A DNA stretch of 64,000 bases from Triangularia verruculosa (taxonomy: Eukaryota > Ascomycota > Sordariomycetes > Sordariales > Podosporaceae). Made by a program: the position numbers and the translations under genes. Below the pieces are notes generated by a model. That model saw only the letters and a program-made list of their open reading frames with translations, ran no database searches and had not been told where the DNA came from. Below are positions 22,342-34,596 of this stretch, in pieces. How positions within the stretch are numbered: position 1 is the stretch's first letter; the number at the start of each line of letters is the position of its first letter. The stretch lies in NCBI GenBank assembly GCA_033296885.1, contig MU863877.1:186001-250000 (forward strand), read 5' to 3'.

Positions 22342-23776
22342 ATGGGGATGCTTGCCGACGACGCACAAACTCCAGATTTCCGCCAGAACCACGACAGAAT
22401 GGCCGGCCTTGCCTCGCCGGCGGTCGCTGTCGAGCCTCCAAACGATCCGGTTGAGATTACGACTGTGCAGAAGATGCTATCGGCCACATCAGGGAGCTTG
22501 GTCACTGGCCTGCTAGGCATGTCTCCTCAATCGCAAGCTTGTGATATTCGCCACTGACACTCTGACTCCCTTGACAGTAACCCCCCTCGATGTAGTTCGC
22601 GTACGATGGCAAGCACAAGGCCTCTCGAAACCAGCACCACAGCCTCTGACCGCCGATTTCTCCAAGCTCGCCCTCTCGAGCTCGACTCCATTTCGGCCAT
22701 CCAACCTCGGGGTAACAGCTTGCTGTCGAGAGGTCTTCTTCGCGAACAACAATTCTGAGCTATGCGTTGTCGGACCCCGCGTCCAGGGAGTTGGCTCACC
22801 CGCCATCGAATGCGCCGTCGAGCATAACCAACAACGAACCTTCACCTCGACCTTCGATGGCCTCCGTAAGATCGCCCGTAATGAGGGCGTCACCACGCTC
22901 TGGCGCGGGCTCTCGCCAACCCTCGTCATGGCTGTCCCAGCCAATATCATCTACCTAACCGGCTACGACTGGCTTAGACTTAACCCCGCCTCACCGATAC
23001 AGCGCGCCAGGGTCAGAGACGATATGGCCCCCTTGATGGCAGGCATAGCGGCACGCATGGTTGCTGCCGCGGTAGTCTCACCAATTGAGCTCTTCCGCAC
23101 TCGTCTCCAAGCCGCGCAAGGCGGTACCTCCTCAGAACATCTCGCCGACACCCTCCGCGGAGTGAAAGAAATGGTCAGCACCCACGGCTACCGCTCCCTC
23201 TGGCGCGGATTAACTCTCACATTGTGGCGCGATGTCCCTTTTTCGGGTATGTACTGGTGGGGATACGAGACCATCAGGGGCAAACTCACGGACGCCCGGG
23301 AACGTGGAAGGCCGACGACTCTCGAGATGGATCTTGATCGCGATGCACAGCGAAGCTCAAAGGCGCGCCACAGGAGGAGGAGCCAGAGCAGGGAAAATCA
23401 TGCCGAAACGTTTACGGACAGTTTTATTGCTGGGGCAGCGTCGGGAGCGTTTGCTTCCGTGGCGACTATGCCGTTTGATGTAGGCAAGACAAGGACGCAG
23501 GTGTTTCGGGACTCGAACTCGGCGGCTTCGGCAGTGAAGAATGCGGCATCAGCGGCGGCGGCGGCACCGGAAGAGCAGAGTATGACGAGGTTGCTGTGGC
23601 ATATCTTTCGAACGGAGGGTACGGGAGGGCTGTTTAAGGGGTGCGTACCAAGGACGCTGAAGGTTGCGCCGGCGTGTGCGGTGATGATCAGCAGTTATGA
23701 GGTGGGCAAGAGGGTGTTTAGGGGGGCGAATGAGAAAAGGGCGCTGAGGGAGGTTGCGGGTGAGGAAAGGGGCTAA
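22342..23776 (+). CDS. MTM1: Mitochondrial carrier, MTM1/SLC25A39-40 type
   Basis: Two exons, 22342-22516 and 22578-23776, give 457 residues. The family is an inner-membrane carrier linked to mitochondrial glutathione import and manganese loading of SOD2. The three carrier signatures are present: TPLDVVRVRWQ, VSPIELFRTRLQ and TMPFDVGKTRTQ, each followed by the matching GLFKG/LWRGL-type motif. A matrix-side insertion after the first signature carries ACCREVFF and other cysteines, characteristic of the SLC25A39/40 branch rather than ordinary carriers. The 61-nt intron begins GCATGT, not GT, and ends GACAG; only this splice gives GLL-VTPLDVVRV, so it is a GC-AG intron. The start could also be ATG 22348 or 22399; 22342 is the longest. 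A low-complexity loop (SAASAVKNAASAAAAAP) lies before the last repeat. Confidence 0.93.
22517..22577 (+). other. GC-AG intron of MTM1
   Basis: Donor TAG|GCATGT and acceptor TTGACAG, with CTGAC at 22553-22557 as branch site. No GT donor in the region restores the carrier frame. Confidence 0.8.
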
Positions 23777-24597
23777 GGGCCTAACAACATCTCCCAGTCG
23801 GTTTTCATATTACCTACATCTCCCCACTTTTCTTTTCTTCTTCGCTTGCATTGTTAGATGGTTTTGTTTAAAGGATAACGGAAGGGCGCGGCGGGCAAGG
23901 GTAAATTAAGCATGTTTGGCGTTTTTTTTCTTTTTAGAGATTTCACATATCACATACCCACATCGGAGGGTTGTTTTAGATTGGAGGGGGGGAAAGAGGT
24001 TTCGAGACGATGGTGGTAGAGATGGGAGATCTTCTGGGTATTGTTGGTGAGAAGATCAAGGGATTAACGGGATAATGTATATGATATGTACAATAACAAT
24101 GTAACATTGTATCATAACTTGGGGGTTCTTCGGAGCGTGGTGATATTATGCTAGTGGTATCTGTCCCATATCTGATATTAAGGACTAATCTCAATTTTTA
24201 ATTCAATTAATTCAGTTGTAGTAAGGTACTTGACTTCTTCTGACTCTTATGTTTATGAAAAGGGTTGCAATATCATGCTGTAAAACAGTCACCACCGTTC
24301 CTAAATAACTTAGATCCAGACACAGCTTAGGTATCACTCCGGGTTGTCGAACCACCACTGATATTCCAGTCTTTCTTCTTCCCAAAGCATAATTATCACA
24401 TACTCATACTTTCGAGCATCAACCACATAATTCAGAACCTTGTAAAGTCTCTCGTGTTCCTTTCATCCATGATGGCCGCGTAATTGGCACCCGGAGTTGG
24501 GTTATCCCCCCCGTCCCCAAGTCTTTCATCTCACACCTATTCTTTTAAAGTGTACGGTTTGTGAAGTCCCTCCCCTGTGAAGTGCTGAGCCGAATGC

Positions 24598-24640
24598 CTA
24601 CCTAGGTACCTTACCTACCTTACCTACCTTACCTACCTTG
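24598..24640. repeat. TACC(TTACC) tandem tract
   Basis: Contains TACCTAGGTACC followed by several copies of TTACCTACC. Confidence 0.85.
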
Positions 24641-24681
24641 GGTATCTAGATAATCACATGGCAAAGATGTAAAGCCCCAGC

Positions 24682-24703
24682 TATGTAGGTACGTACCTAC
24701 ATA
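24682..24703. repeat. Perfect 22-bp palindrome
   Basis: Half-site TATGTAGGTAC is followed directly by its exact reverse complement, with no spacer. It contains TAGGTA and TACCTA. Confidence 0.95.
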
Positions 24704-25383
24704 ACAACCCACCAAGACACATGAAACACGGCGGATGGGACCTTTTGAACACCCACCCCCACCAAACCAACCAACCAGCCCCATCCGACAAACCCAAACC
24801 CAAACCCGGGACACCATGCCCATGACCTAAGCCCCAGCCCAGACTGACTGGCCTAACCTAGGTAATCTATGGTCGGCAGGGCAGGTAGGTCGTGAGGGGC
24901 AAAGCTGAAAGACATCCGCAGAAACCTTACGTATAGAACCAACCTATAGAACTACGGCTACCTTGGCAAAACTTCCATTTTGAACCGGGCTCGTGGAAAA
25001 TTATGCGTCTGTCGTTCTTCTCAAGGCTCCCCAAAAGATCAAATCAAATGTGAACAAAGTGATTGATTGCATAAAAGTGTATAAAAAGATGAAGCGTCTT
25101 GATATTTCCCCCCTTTACCAATACATATATCACCCAAGACAATCGAAAATACACAAAAAAAGAACCCAATACTTTGAATAGCTGGGGTATCATAACAATC
25201 ATAAACCCACGCGACTCTATCCTCGAGCCCCCATAAGTTGCCTTCCCTTTGCCCACCTCTTTCCCAGTATAACAAGCAAGCCAAAACCCATAACGCCCAG
25301 ATTAATGCTTGCTCATTCCATAACAATAACCAAAAAAAAAACCAATTTCAACCTCTCCCCCCCCACCCATCACATCACATCAC

Positions 25384-26409
25384 TTACACCCTACTATGAC
25401 TGTACGGCTCATACGCTCCCCCCATCTGCCTCCCATACCCCCCATTACCCGCCGTAGCCGCAGGCCACTGCTGCTGATAGCCCTGATAGCCCTGCGGCTG
25501 ATCCAGCCTCTGATACGGCCCGTTCGTCCCCCCCGCCATAAGCTTCTCCCCGTCGTCGCTCCCGCTCCTAACTCTCTTCTGCCTCTTCTCCGGCGCGCAG
25601 CAGCAGATGGTAAACACCCAAAACAACGCCGCAGCGAGCGCAAACGCAGCCGCTATCCACACCGCAGCCAGGAATCTCGTGTTAAAGTCTGCCCTTACAC
25701 CGTAGATCTTAGCCGATGCCTCCACCGCTCCGACGACAACCACCGCGGTGGCCGTGGCGAGCGCGGCACTACCGCAGACGGCGACGGCAGCAACGGCAGC
25801 GATGAGCCAGGTGATGCAGCTGAACGCCCGGGAGCAGTTGGCGAAGAGCCCCAAAAAGAGGGCAACGCCGAGGGTGACGTAGGAGATGATGAACACGACC
25901 TGGGTCCACTTGGAGACAGTCGAGAAGGCCTTAACTGCATCGGTGATCTCCTTGGGCAGGGTGACGTTTTGGCCGGTGAGGGTGAGGAGGGAGTTGAGAT
26001 CGCCCGTGGTGGTGTTGAGCACGTTGGTGGCCCAGTTGAAGGCGGGTTTGGTGCACTCCCGCGAGCCGTTCTGGGGCGTGTAGCAGTAGCCCCAAATCCC
26101 GACGTCGTAGAGGTCGTAGAGGGACAAATCGGCGGCGGTGATGTTGTTGGTCTGGGATTCTTGGCGGGTGTCGAGGGCGTCGTTGACGGCGTCGTTGAAG
26201 ACGGTCTCGGCGTCCTTGCCGCCGGTGGCTTTGGAGATGAGGTTGGCGGCGGTGATGGGGTCGATGGAGAGGTTGGTTGTGTTTACTTGGAACATGTACA
26301 ACGACTTATCGGCCACGCCTGCGAGGCCCGCGACGAGGAGGGATATGAGGGAGGCGAGGGTTAGTAGGAAGGGGAGGGCGACGCAGACGACGCGCCCGAA
26401 GTTGGCCAT
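25384..26409 (-). CDS. SUR7/PalI-family plasma-membrane protein
   Basis: Single-exon gene of 341 residues. SUR7-type proteins are four-helix, claudin-like proteins of the fungal plasma membrane (MCC/eisosome domains). Helix 1 is at about 5-28 (VVCVALPFLLTLASLISLLV); helices 2-4 lie at about 168-190, 200-225 and 245-270. The first extracellular loop has the family pattern DVGIWGYCYTPQNGSRECTKP (about 103-123) and several N-glycosylation sequons (NTT, NLS, NGS, NVT). The C-terminal tail is cytosolic, starting CCCAPEKRQKR (possible palmitoylation) and ending Gly/Gln/Tyr-rich. The ATG at 26409 directly precedes the hydrophobic segment. Whether it is the Sur7/Fmp45 or the Rim9/PalI branch is not certain. 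It lies about 14 kb from PIL1, the core eisosome protein. Confidence 0.9.
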   Translation of the reverse strand: MANFGRVVCVALPFLLTLASLISLLVAGLAGVADKSLYMFQVNTTNLSIDPITAANLISKATGGKDAETVFNDAVNDALDTRQESQTNNITAADLSLYDLYDVGIWGYCYTPQNGSRECTKPAFNWATNVLNTTTGDLNSLLTLTGQNVTLPKEITDAVKAFSTVSKWTQVVFIISYVTLGVALFLGLFANCSRAFSCITWLIAAVAAVAVCGSAALATATAVVVVGAVEASAKIYGVRADFNTRFLAAVWIAAAFALAAALFWVFTICCCAPEKRQKRVRSGSDDGEKLMAGGTNGPYQRLDQPQGYQGYQQQWPAATAGNGGYGRQMGGAYEPYSHSRV

Positions 26410-29400
26410 TTTGGATAGGTTTGGTGGCTGTTTTCCCCTCCTATGTGGTGGTTTGAAAAGATGTTGTAATAGATACCGAGGGGTTGGGTTGGGCGGTTTT
26501 TAGGTTGTCGAGGTGGGGTGCCGTTGACGTTCCGCTTGTAAGATACTCGTTAACGATAGTCGATAGCGAGATCTGGATTCCTCTGATATTCCTCTTCAAA
26601 AGATGGTGAGAGGAAGAAGGATAGAAATGAGTGAAAAAAAATCACGCAGGATGTAGATGCAAGAATGACGGGGCTGGTGTCAGGTCTGAGAGGAGGGGTG
26701 GTCGAAAGATAAATAAAAAGCGAATGCCAAACACTCGCCCTGCTTACGACCCGGTAGGGTTGTTAGGAATGGCAGGCTAGAGAAAAGGCTGTGCCAATGG
26801 GCCGGGTGGCGCAGTCTCCGCCTCCATGCGGGTGACGAAATAGGTCCACTTCTTTTGTGTCTCTTGTTTTCAGCCTTTGGGACCCCTCATTTTAGGAGAA
26901 AGCAGCACTTTTTTTTACAGGCCTCCAGCAAGCCAAGGCTCCAAGAACAGCGCCAGGGAAAAACCCAAGCTGCGCATTGCTTACCCTTCACAAGGGCGAA
27001 ACACCAGATCTGATAAAGTCTGATCCTTCACTTTCGCAGAAGGCTCCCAAATTCGCTTGGGTATGAGATTTGCAGATCCTCCAAGAAAAGAGGAAGTGGC
27101 TTGTCTTTGCTCACATCCCGGGAACTAGAATATCCATATTGTAGGTAGGATACTCGGTGGCCCGTTTATGGGCCGCCTCAAGTTGTTTGTTTGGCCGGAA
27201 ACGGTGACCACGTCGAACTCAATGGTTGAGACGACAGCTTCCCCGTCAAAAAGGAACGATTCATGGCATGTAGATCTTCAAGGACCTTCGTCTGTAGGTC
27301 GTCTCATTGGCAAGTGGGTTTTGGAACTACCCCGCAATGAGGTTGACGACGCGCGGACGCGAGGGCCACACCTCCCGTATTCAGTTCCAATTGTCAGAGT
27401 GAAACAACAGCCAAAGGAGAAGAGAGCCTGAAGACCCCCTCGGTGCATCTTGTGAACGGTTCGAGCAGGTGGGGTGTCTGATAGCTTACGCCAGCTGAAG
27501 GCGGAGCTAGCTGGTGGATATCGTCCTTAGTGGAAACTCTAAACTCGCATCACCTATCGCTGCCCTGTGGCTTTGTGGATGTTGTGGCTGGTGCCGAAGT
27601 GGAATGCTCAGCGCTGCCGAAACCCGAGTCCCGACGTGCGAAAATGGTGGTGGCTGGGGGGACTGGGCATCAAGCTAAATTTGGAACTGGATTCCACCCC
27701 GGCGGAACAGACAGCGGGGATGCATGGACCAGTTTTCGCCGGGCCTGGCCCCGATGACAACCGAGTGCCAAGGATAACAAGACAAGCAGGCGAGCGGTGA
27801 GTTTGGTTAGCAGCCGAGTGAAGATCGGAGGGCAAGCCGGTAGGCGGGCTTGGTGGGACCAAGGCCGGCCGGTTTGTTTCGATGGTGACATGGGAAGACC
27901 CGGCCCCGGATCGGGCCCGGCCGTTGACAACTCGGCATGCTGATGGGTATCTGTCATCAGAGAGAATAGTGGCCGAGAGCTGACCAAGTGGTCTCCCTCT
28001 TCTGGCGCAAACTGTCAGAGGAGATTCAATTATTCATGCCCAGCAAGCAAAGCTGCCTGTCTTGTCTCATAGAGGGCCCGAGGGCGAGCGAAATGCTTTC
28101 TGCCACGAAGTGACCACGAAGTGACCACGAAGTGACCACTTTTCAACAAGGCCAATGCGCTGGCTTCTTCTGCCTCGAGTCTTCGCTAGCCATGTCTCTC
28201 CCCCACGCAGACCATCCTTCAGCTGCAGATTTGACGCAAATCCGGGGTCAAAATGCCATTTATATCAAGATGGGGGACACTGGTCGAATCACGGATTGCG
28301 CCCGAGAAAACTCTGTCTTGCCGGGTGACAGTTCTCTGTATCCCAGCTGCAGTACACCGCTCCCAGGTCCCCAACAACAGAACAGACTGCAATGGGCCAA
28401 AGCCATGGCTGGGAGAGCAAGCTGAAACCAGTTCCTGACTGGCGGATCCAACATGTCGACCCCGGCCCACCCAGGCCCGCAATTGGGCACACATCTCGAC
28501 GTCTCATCAGTCGGAACGGGTTGCATTACACAGCATCCGCAAAGCGTCTTCCCGCCCCGTGCCTTGCTCAAGATCGTCGCCTGTCCATCTCCAGGTGAGG
28601 GTGTGTGGTGGCCCCCGTCTATCCCCCACACTGTCAAAGCAAGCCTGGAAGAAAATAGACTTTCTTCTAAATCTTCCTGACACACACAATGAGGTGATGT
28701 CTCACTCACCTGACGGGAAAGCTGGTAGCTAAGAAAAAATAGGGGGCCGCTTCCCCTGGAGATGCCCAGATGCCCAGACCCCCTCAATTCTTGGATACAG
28801 GTCTTGTCCTCCTGGCATTCTTGATTGCGACATCTTTTTGCTGGCTGGGCGCATGCTGGGCCGCCATCCTGAGAAGCAGATACGGGAAGATACTCCTCAA
28901 GAACGGTTGAATATGAGCAATCGTATCCATACGCGGACGGGGCCAGGGCATTGTCAGAGATGCATCAGTGCGGGGCAGCATCTTGCATCCAGAACTTGAA
29001 AGCCAAAGGCCGCCTTGATCATGTCTGCCCCACCCTGCCATAGGCACGTGCCTCCATGTTCGCGGCGCCTTCTTGTAGTTGTTCAGTACAGTAGAGAAGC
29101 TTTCCGACATCTTCCTGTTCGGGAGCACGACGTTTGCCCTGCAATTGCCATTCGTGATCCTGTCGTGCCTGCCTCTTTCCCATCCTCAAAGTCGTGTTGC
29201 GACCCAGCTACCTGGAGGCCAGAGCAACAGGGCCCAATTGATTCCGGCGCAGACCACCGTGTCAAAGCGCCAATCGACAGCCGCATCGTCATCAATCATC
29301 CAGTTCTTACAATCCCCCTCTCCCGATATCCCATCCCTACCGACCGAGAGCGTGTGATGTCGGGTGTGAGTGACCCCGTGGCAACTCGACTCCCCCTTCA

Positions 29401-30274
29401 GCGCAACAGTGGCAAGCCTCGCTCCACCGGCAACATCGGTCTATCGTGCCAGAACAGCACATCCTTTTTAACCTACAAGCACGTCACACTAAACCATTCT
29501 GCCGCCCATCTCTCACTTCTACAGACGGCCTTGCCCTTTCCTCAAGCGAAATAATCATCAGGTCCCTAGTCGGCTGGACAGCGCCCGGCCCCGTTCTCAC
29601 ACCTCCCATCCTTGGCGGCCTAGTTTTTTTCTGGTCGCTCCCTCTCGGTTGCCCTCTTATCGGCCGTAGGTTCTTTCATTTTTTTTCACAAACGAGAAAC
29701 TTAAACCTTTCCCCCGTCGACATCCCCACAATTCTTTTTCCCTTTCATACCACCCATTCTGCGAAACGTCCTGCTGCCGCTGGCGTTGATCGTGTGCTGC
29801 GCAGACAAGGCTGACATCATAGCCGCCTCAATCCAGAACCTCCTTCCATCACGTCCTCCACTCACCCCGGACTGGACGTGTTCCCGACCGGCCCATCCGC
29901 CATCCGCCTTCCGTCGGCCTTTGTCCGACCCCGATACATCCGAACACCGCTGACTGACGCGGAGTCTCCGCCGTGCCTCGACCACCGCCCCCGCTCTTAC
30001 CAACACCTTTCCGCTGCCTTCCTTTGGCATCATTGAAAACGGAGAGCTCATCGGGACGTCGGTCAACCACCGCCACCCAACTGCTGTCCTGTCTTGATAG
30101 ACTCTACCACCCTCCCTAGGACCCCGGGGTACACCAAGAACTTCAAATCGCTTCTAGACGGGTGCCAGCGGTAGGCTGTGTAGGTCTTTACGAGCGACCT
30201 GCCCGGAACCACGCGCGTGTGCACGCCGTCCAGGCCCTATCTCAAGAGCTATAATTCTCCGACATTGAGAAATC
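26410..30274. other. Long divergent intergenic region
   Basis: About 3.9 kb between the SUR7-family gene (-) and PPZ (+). No protein gene is supported; frames up to 175 codons lack family resemblance. An 11-bp tandem repeat lies at 28102-28140. The 700 bp before PPZ is pyrimidine-rich and may be a long leader with introns. A GTAGGTAGG motif occurs near 27142-27150. Confidence 0.5.
28102..28140. repeat. 11-bp tandem repeat
   Basis: Unit CCACGAAGTGA repeated about 3.5 times without interruption. Confidence 0.9.
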
Positions 30275-31977
30275 ATGGGCAACCAATCCTCCAAGGAGTC
30301 CGGTGGTTCGGCCAAGGGCGCCGCTAATGGCGACCGCTCCGGCCCCGACGGCTTCCAGTCGTACCCTTCGTTCAGTAGGTCCGACACCAGAGAGTCATCG
30401 AGATCCTTTCGCTCTCTGCGCTCCAAGATCCCGGGATCGAACAAGACAGCAGAAAGTCCTAGGGGCTCGGCACTGATTGTGAACGGTGATGCCAACGAAA
30501 AGGCTGATGCTACAGGTGGCAAGAGCGCAAGATCCTCCCAGTCCCGTGTCTCACGTGCCGATTCTATCCCGTCGCCAAGCTCGCCGTCGTCGGTCGATAC
30601 AGCAGTCCCCAGCTCGCCGATTGCCGACGACCTTCCCCCGCCCTCGCCGATCCAGTCCGCGTCCATGAAGGCAGGACGTCACGATGTTTCGGCTGCCCAG
30701 GCCAGCGGTGAGGTGGACCACGTTTCGGACCAGCCTCCCTCCGGCGCCGGCAGCTCGGCGCTTCCTGCGCAGCCCGCTGGCCAATCGATTCTTGTGAAGC
30801 GCGATGACGCTGTCAACGTCGTCAACAACTCACCCAACGAGTCCGGAAAAGAGGATGCGGGCGTCACCATGAGTGAGATCAAGGATATTGATCTGGACGA
30901 CTTCATCAAGCGCCTGCTCGATGCTGCTTACGCTGGAAAAGTCACCAAAGGTGTGTGCCTCAAGAACGCCGAAATCGCAGCCATCTGCCACCGGGCCCGG
31001 GAAGTCTTCCTCTCCCAACCCGCGCTTCTCGAACTGGACGCGCCCGTCAAAATAGTGGGAGATGTGCACGGCCAGTATACGGATCTGATTCGCATGTTTG
31101 AGATGTGTGGGTTTCCCCCAAACTCCAACTACCTGTTCCTGGGTGATTACGTCGACCGTGGCAAGCAGTCTCTCGAGACCATTTTGCTTCTGCTCTGCTA
31201 TAAGCTCAAGTATCCGGAGAACTTCTTCTTGCTACGCGGGAATCACGAATGTGCCAATGTCACGCGCGTCTATGGCTTCTACGACGAATGCAAGCGGAGA
31301 TGCAACGTGAAGATCTGGAAGACTTTTGTTGATACCTTCAATACGCTTCCTATCGCCGCCATCGTCGCCGCCAAGATTTTCTGTGTCCACGGAGGACTGT
31401 CGCCGGCTCTCAGCCACATGGACGATATCAGGAACATTGCTAGGCCTACCGATGTCCCTGATTATGGTTTGCTCAACGACCTTCTGTGGTCTGATCCGGC
31501 CGACATGGAGTCAGACTGGGAGTCAAACGAACGCGGCGTCAGCTACTGTTTCGGTAAGAAGGTAATTGTTGATTTCCTGGCAGCCAACGACTTCGACCTC
31601 GTCTGCCGCGCGCACATGGTTGTCGAAGATGGCTACGAGTTCTTTACGGACCGTGTTTTAGTCACTGTGTTCAGTGCCCCTAATGTGAGTTACCCCCTGT
31701 TTTACACACTTTGATCTCAATACTAACAAATGGCAGTACTGCGGCGAATTCGACAACTGGGGGGCCGTCATGTCGGTCTCGACGGAACTTCTCTGCAGCT
31801 TTGAGCTCCTCAAACCTCTTGACTCTAATGCACTCAAGAATCACATCAAGAAGGGGCGGAACAAGCGCAACCAGATTCTTAACAGTCCGGTATGTAAACC
31901 ACGTTGAGTTAGCGAGTAAGCCCGGTGAAGGCTAACAGAAATTCCAGCCTGCGAGTGTGTATCCTCAGAGCGTCTGA
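30275..31977 (+). CDS. PPZ1: PPZ-type serine/threonine protein phosphatase
   Basis: Three exons, 30275-31684, 31737-31889 and 31948-31977, give 530 residues. Introns of 52 and 58 nt have GTGAGT and GTATGT donors and GGCAG and TCCAG acceptors. PPZ enzymes are PP1-like, fungus-specific phosphatases that act on salt tolerance, K+/pH balance and cell integrity. MGNQSSKE is a likely N-myristoylation site. Residues 1-195 form a Ser-rich, disordered arm. The catalytic domain has GDVHGQY (about 261), GDYVDRGKQ (about 290), RGNHECANVTRVYGFYDEC (about 321), and HGGLSP, all metal-binding or catalytic. The post-intron segment reads YCGEFDNWGAVMSVS, with Trp-Gly-Ala-Val where PP1 has Ala-Gly-Ala-Met, as I recall for PPZ. 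The last exon encodes only nine residues, PASVYPQSV. Confidence 0.96.
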
Positions 31978-33314
31978 GAGGTTGGCGAGCCAGCGTGGGC
32001 ATAACATATGTATGACAAAAGCCACAAGATGGAGCTATTTTTGCTCAACCGAAATCGATATGCTCTCGCATAATACAGATCACATGCACATGGCCGATTC
32101 GCGGATTTTTGACGCACCGAGCAAGCGAGACATCAGAGATACCGAAGCAGCACGTATGGGCACTCGACGGGGCGAGCGATGCGGCAACAACAATGACTAG
32201 GGAGATGGGCGACAGCGCGAGCGAGTAACAGATACGGCGATCTGGTGGCAATCAATGACAACGAGGGCTGTGATGATGACTCGGGGTGCTGGAACGCATT
32301 TCCGAGTTGTGTCGACACAGCAGGGACGTCACAGATGGACGAATACCTAACACTTGGTCAACGAGACCCTTATTCTCAACCGCTGGGGCGTTTTTTCTTT
32401 CCCAGGCCTTCTTGCTTTGCTTTGGCATTTATCGATAAACAGCGATCACGGACCAACCACGGGTTTCAGGGGGCCTAGGGCCTACCGCCAATAGGGTTGC
32501 GAGAGGAGGAATCAGGGGCAGTTCAGATGGTGATGGGGGAAACAGGCAGGTGGTTATTGCCGGCTGGACAGGGCCGCTGATTGCGTGATAGCAGGCGACT
32601 TTTCTAAAAAAAAGGCTTTGGGTGTGTTGAAATTTTGGTTGGGAATGGGTGATGGGTAATATGTGTTGTTGTTGTTGCTGTTGCTGGGGTTTGCGTCGGT
32701 GTTTGTGTGCGTGCGCGTGGGTGTGTCTCGGCAGGCAAACAAGCACCAATAAGGGACAATTACTTTGCTACCTCTTGAGGGCGTTGTTTTTGAGATTGTG
32801 TCCCTCTTATTTTCGATTCGTACTCCTTTCATTATTTTACCTACTTAATTTTCTTGACGAACCAAATGAAGAAAACTCCTCTCTTGACTACCTAATGTGC
32901 AAGGGTCTATGCAGTGGATGGGGTGTTAAGCTTGTGAGGTGTGGTAGGTAGTGGGTGTGAAGTAAAAGGCAGTTATGCTTTGGAATCGTAGTGATTGACG
33001 AATTGATTACCTAGTTGGATCTTTGTTTCGGATCTTTTGGTTTTGGTTGAGGGTAGTTCATTTGGTTTTGGTGAAGATTGGATATAGGCTGGCCGTGTTG
33101 TCGATAAAAGGTAGAGAGAGAAAAAGGATTGGGTTTGTGGTATTTTTGGGTTTTGGTTTGTTTTTGTTTTGTGTAGATAGTGGTGGGACATGTTGAGATG
33201 TTTAATTCATCAAGTTGCTGGATTCTTAGGGCAAGAAGCAAGGGGTGTTGTTGTGTACCTATCTGATGATAGGAGTAGCACTTTTCTCAAGACATGAGAT
33301 ATAGATTATACTGC

Positions 33315-33351
33315 GGTAGGTAGGTAGGTAGGTAGGTAGGTAGGTAGGTGG
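33315..33351. repeat. (TAGG)n microsatellite
   Basis: About nine consecutive GGTA/TAGG units. Confidence 0.95.
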
Positions 33352-33445
33352 TGAAGTGATTTAGCTAACGCACATCTCTACCTAGTTATCAGTTTAGTAG
33401 TTAGGCCTTGCGTAGTTAGTTCAATTAGTTAAGCTCGTTGTGTTT

Positions 33446-33486
<41 letters not shown>

Positions 33487-33664
33487 AAATTTAATTAATT
33501 TTTTTTTTTTTTTTTTTTTTATTTTTATTGTTTTTGGATTTCCGGTTTGGTTTTGTTTTCCATTTAATTATATTGGGTTATTTTTTTTTCCAACCCAAAA
33601 GTCTACCTTTTTTTAATTTTTGTTGTTTTTTTTTGGGTTGTTTTTTTTTTTTTTTTTTGTGGTT

Positions 33665-33711
<47 letters not shown>

Positions 33712-33765
33712 ATACTAGGAGCAAGAGTGTTGTTGTTGTTGTTGTTATTGTTATTGTTGTTGGCT
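33446..33765. repeat. T-dominated low-complexity tract
   Basis: Runs of about 35 T (33448-33482), about 22 T (33499-33520), 17 T (33642-33658) and about 42 T (33666-33707) are separated by T-rich sequence, and followed by TTG/TTA trinucleotide repeats (about 33729-33762). The strand bias is extreme: almost no A-runs occur on the plus strand. Confidence 0.95.
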
Positions 33766-34596
33766 GAGCCGGTTGGTTTGGTTTTCCCTTTCCTTCTAGT
33801 AGGGATTCGAGTTTCGTCTAACTGAAGAAAGGGAAAATATTTCCGTTTTTTTCTTTTTTACTTATATCTTGAGAGCTATTCTTCTCTATTATTTCGTGGA
33901 AGGCAACATAAAAGTAAGGTAGGTAGGTCAGTCAGTCATTCATTCTGCTCTGCCCTACCCTACCTATCTAGATACCTAGATACCCACCCTTGCCCAGATA
34001 ATACTATTCCATACTTTTGTTTTGTTCGTTCTGTGGTAAATTCTGTTTTTGATCTGGTTCTTACTGTGAAAATAAAGGTAGTAAAAAGGCAATTATAATA
34101 TGCCCACCATGATGGAAAAAATGCGCAAACAATGGAGCTTGAAGTTAGATATTACGGGGTTTCCTGGATGAGACTAAAAAGTCTCGAACATCATCATCAT
34201 CAACAAATAAACGAACAAAAACTTTCACAAAAACAAACAAAGCTCAATGTCGCCTTACACCACTCCTCTCTCTAAATCACTACTACCCTGACTAACCCAC
34301 TTATTTCGCTCCACCCTTGATAATATTCCCAGGTGGCTTAGTTAACAAATACAATCAATCCTTCTTCACTCCCCGAGCCCTTCTTCTACACCCTCACTGC
34401 CATGATGAAAAATCCAAGCAATAGGCCCACTTCATCTCTCGCCCCTCCAACCCCCATCAAAGCATGATGAATGCCCCTTCCCCTTCCCCTTCAGCAACAG
34501 CAACAACAAACTTCACACAACCCCCAACCTCCTCCTCCCCCTATGACCACCACCCGCAATCCTCGGCCTCCTCGATCCAGGGACGGAAAAAAATTC

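Larger units (their letters stand above)
23777..25383. other. Intergenic region with TACCTA repeats and a palindrome
   Basis: Convergent 3' flanks of the carrier and the SUR7-family gene. A tandem TTACCTACC tract spans about 24598-24640, and a perfect 22-bp palindrome lies at 24682-24703. No gene was recognised. Confidence 0.6.
31978..34596. other. Low-complexity intergenic region
   Basis: Convergent 3' flanks of PPZ and KMT6. The centre is dominated by T-runs and microsatellites listed separately. No gene was recognised. Confidence 0.7.

Noticed and set aside
25396..26364. 322-codon plus-strand open frame
   Set aside because: Antisense shadow of the SUR7-family gene; composition is Gly/Glu/Val-rich without motifs.
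28260..28787. 175-codon minus-strand open frame upstream of PPZ
   Set aside because: No recognisable motif, no splice support, and no codon trend like the verified genes.
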